Shown here one piece after another: positions 63,073 through 64,000 of a DNA stretch of 64,000 nucleotides. The translations under genes were made by a program, and so were the position numbers. Each line of letters opens with the position of its first letter. Within the stretch, counting starts at the first letter, position 1. The stretch covers positions 393,001 through 457,000 of the forward strand of contig JADANN010000222.1 in the NCBI GenBank assembly GCA_018806985.1, written 5' to 3'. The notes below the pieces were generated by a model. It had not been told where the DNA came from. It saw only the letters and a program-made list of their open reading frames with translations, and did no database searches. The stretch comes from Angiostrongylus vasorum. Taxonomy: Eukaryota; Nematoda; Chromadorea; Rhabditida; Metastrongylidae.

Positions 63073-64000
63073 TAAGACAAACAACAAGCTCCGATTGCAC
63101 ACAGAGGTTTGCATAACAGGTCTGTTTATAGCGACCAAAGTTCCTTAGGATGGGGTTTACGTACTACATTTCCAGACGACATGAGAAACAGTGGATATGA
63201 CCATTTCTACAAAAACATACGACAACAGAAAGAAATAGTAACTATTCTGGCAATAGTTGCTATATCGTAATCCTTTCACAAGTTCGAGCATTCGCTTGGC
63301 AGGTAGCTAACCGATTTTGAGAACCCAGTCGTTCTTACGTGAGAGTTTTACTGGTTACCGCTCAAGTGACGGTCAACCTCAAGTTTAATTTGAATAATGT
63401 CAGTGATTGTTAAAGATTTTCAAACATTTATACACATTAGAATGTCGATGACAAGAAAAACCTTTATTAAATTACATACGTGGAGATGTGAATATAATAG
63501 ATTACAAATGTTGAACAACCACTGAGTCACGAATGCTTGGTCCGCTGTTTTCAAGAAATACTAACGGCATATTATACAAAAAGCTAAGAAGGTTTTTTCG
63601 AGGAAAACCATCACTGCAGAAAACAAAATCTTCGCATAGGATAAATATTAACAATTAGATAGCAAACTATTGTAATATTTCGATTCTCTAAGGATCCACC
63701 TAGTTGCCTCAACCTCATCAATACTGAAAAGCCGGCTTGGGCGAAGGAATTAAAGCCACTGAAGATATCGAAACAAGAACAGAAAATAATGTTCCGTGAG
63801 GATTTTTCTATGGACAAGCACTAAAATTAATCCACCTTATCACAGAGAATTCTATGCGTTCATAAGGCAACTACTACTTAGCAGCATGAAATTGTCAATT
63901 CCACAAGCACCTCGTTGATTGCCGAAGTTTGCACATTCAAAGCGAACCTATGGAAAGCAACCATATTCGTTCGAGTTTTAGTACAAAAAATGTTTTTGGA
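63073..64000. other. no gene recognised
   Basis: Nothing supported to the end of the window. Confidence 0.45.

Noticed and set aside
1..64000. CRISPR arrays, bacterial operons, prophage or plasmid origins
   Set aside because: Nothing of the kind is present; intron-containing genes and LINE/SINE content show a eukaryotic chromosome.

Overview
The window looks like nuclear DNA of a parasitic nematode, most probably a strongylid (clade V) such as a hookworm. This is an inference. It rests on small exons with TTTCAG/TTTTAG-type acceptors, acceptor-like sites placed at or just before two start codons (as in spliced-leader trans-splicing), and RTE retrotransposons of a type I associate with hookworms. 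There are no bacterial operons, CRISPR arrays, rRNA genes or convincing free-standing tRNA genes. Exon models were built by eye from splice sites and reading-frame phase.

Two multi-exon host genes lie on the + strand in the right half. At 36593-44877 (perhaps to 45302) is a TADA3/Ada3 homologue, a subunit of the SAGA and ATAC histone acetyltransferase complexes. Its exon 7 carries one extra base in a C-run that breaks the frame. At 46690-57297 is a TGN38/TGOLN2-like type I membrane protein with a signal-peptide exon, a single transmembrane segment and a short tail with a YRRL sorting signal. Nine exons join in phase to 297 codons plus a stop. The introns of both genes are packed with repeats.

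Almost everything else is mobile DNA. (1) RTE-type LINEs, all broken: family A (10170-12545 and 47092-49610, both minus) and family B (12905-16258 +, 19001-20375 -, 30950-34232 +, 53408-55560 -). (2) Penelope-like elements with RT and GIY-YIG remnants (3925-5045 +; 26640-27712 -). (3) Hammerhead-ribozyme motifs of the Penelope type, repeatedly found as inverted pairs (17279-17497, 27789-28154, 34471-34655), with further single copies. (4) tRNA-derived SINE-like families: S1, S3 and the fold-back family S2. (5) A ~380-bp repeat, F3, ending in CCAAGTAT-type repeats (seven copies), and a smaller repeat R4 (two copies). (6) TA-rich microsatellites.

Region by region: 1-2440 mostly empty; 2440-5510 SINE cluster and Penelope remnant; 7050-12545 SINE S3, R4 and RTE-A; 12905-20375 RTE-B, S2, hammerhead pair, F3, RTE-B; 20376-26240 sparse; 26245-28154 Penelope and ribozymes; 28855-34655 R4, F3, S2, RTE-B, hammerhead pair; 36593-57297 the two genes; 57300-64000 SINEs and two unplaced small ORFs. 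The most unusual signal is the set of paired, inverted hammerhead ribozymes.
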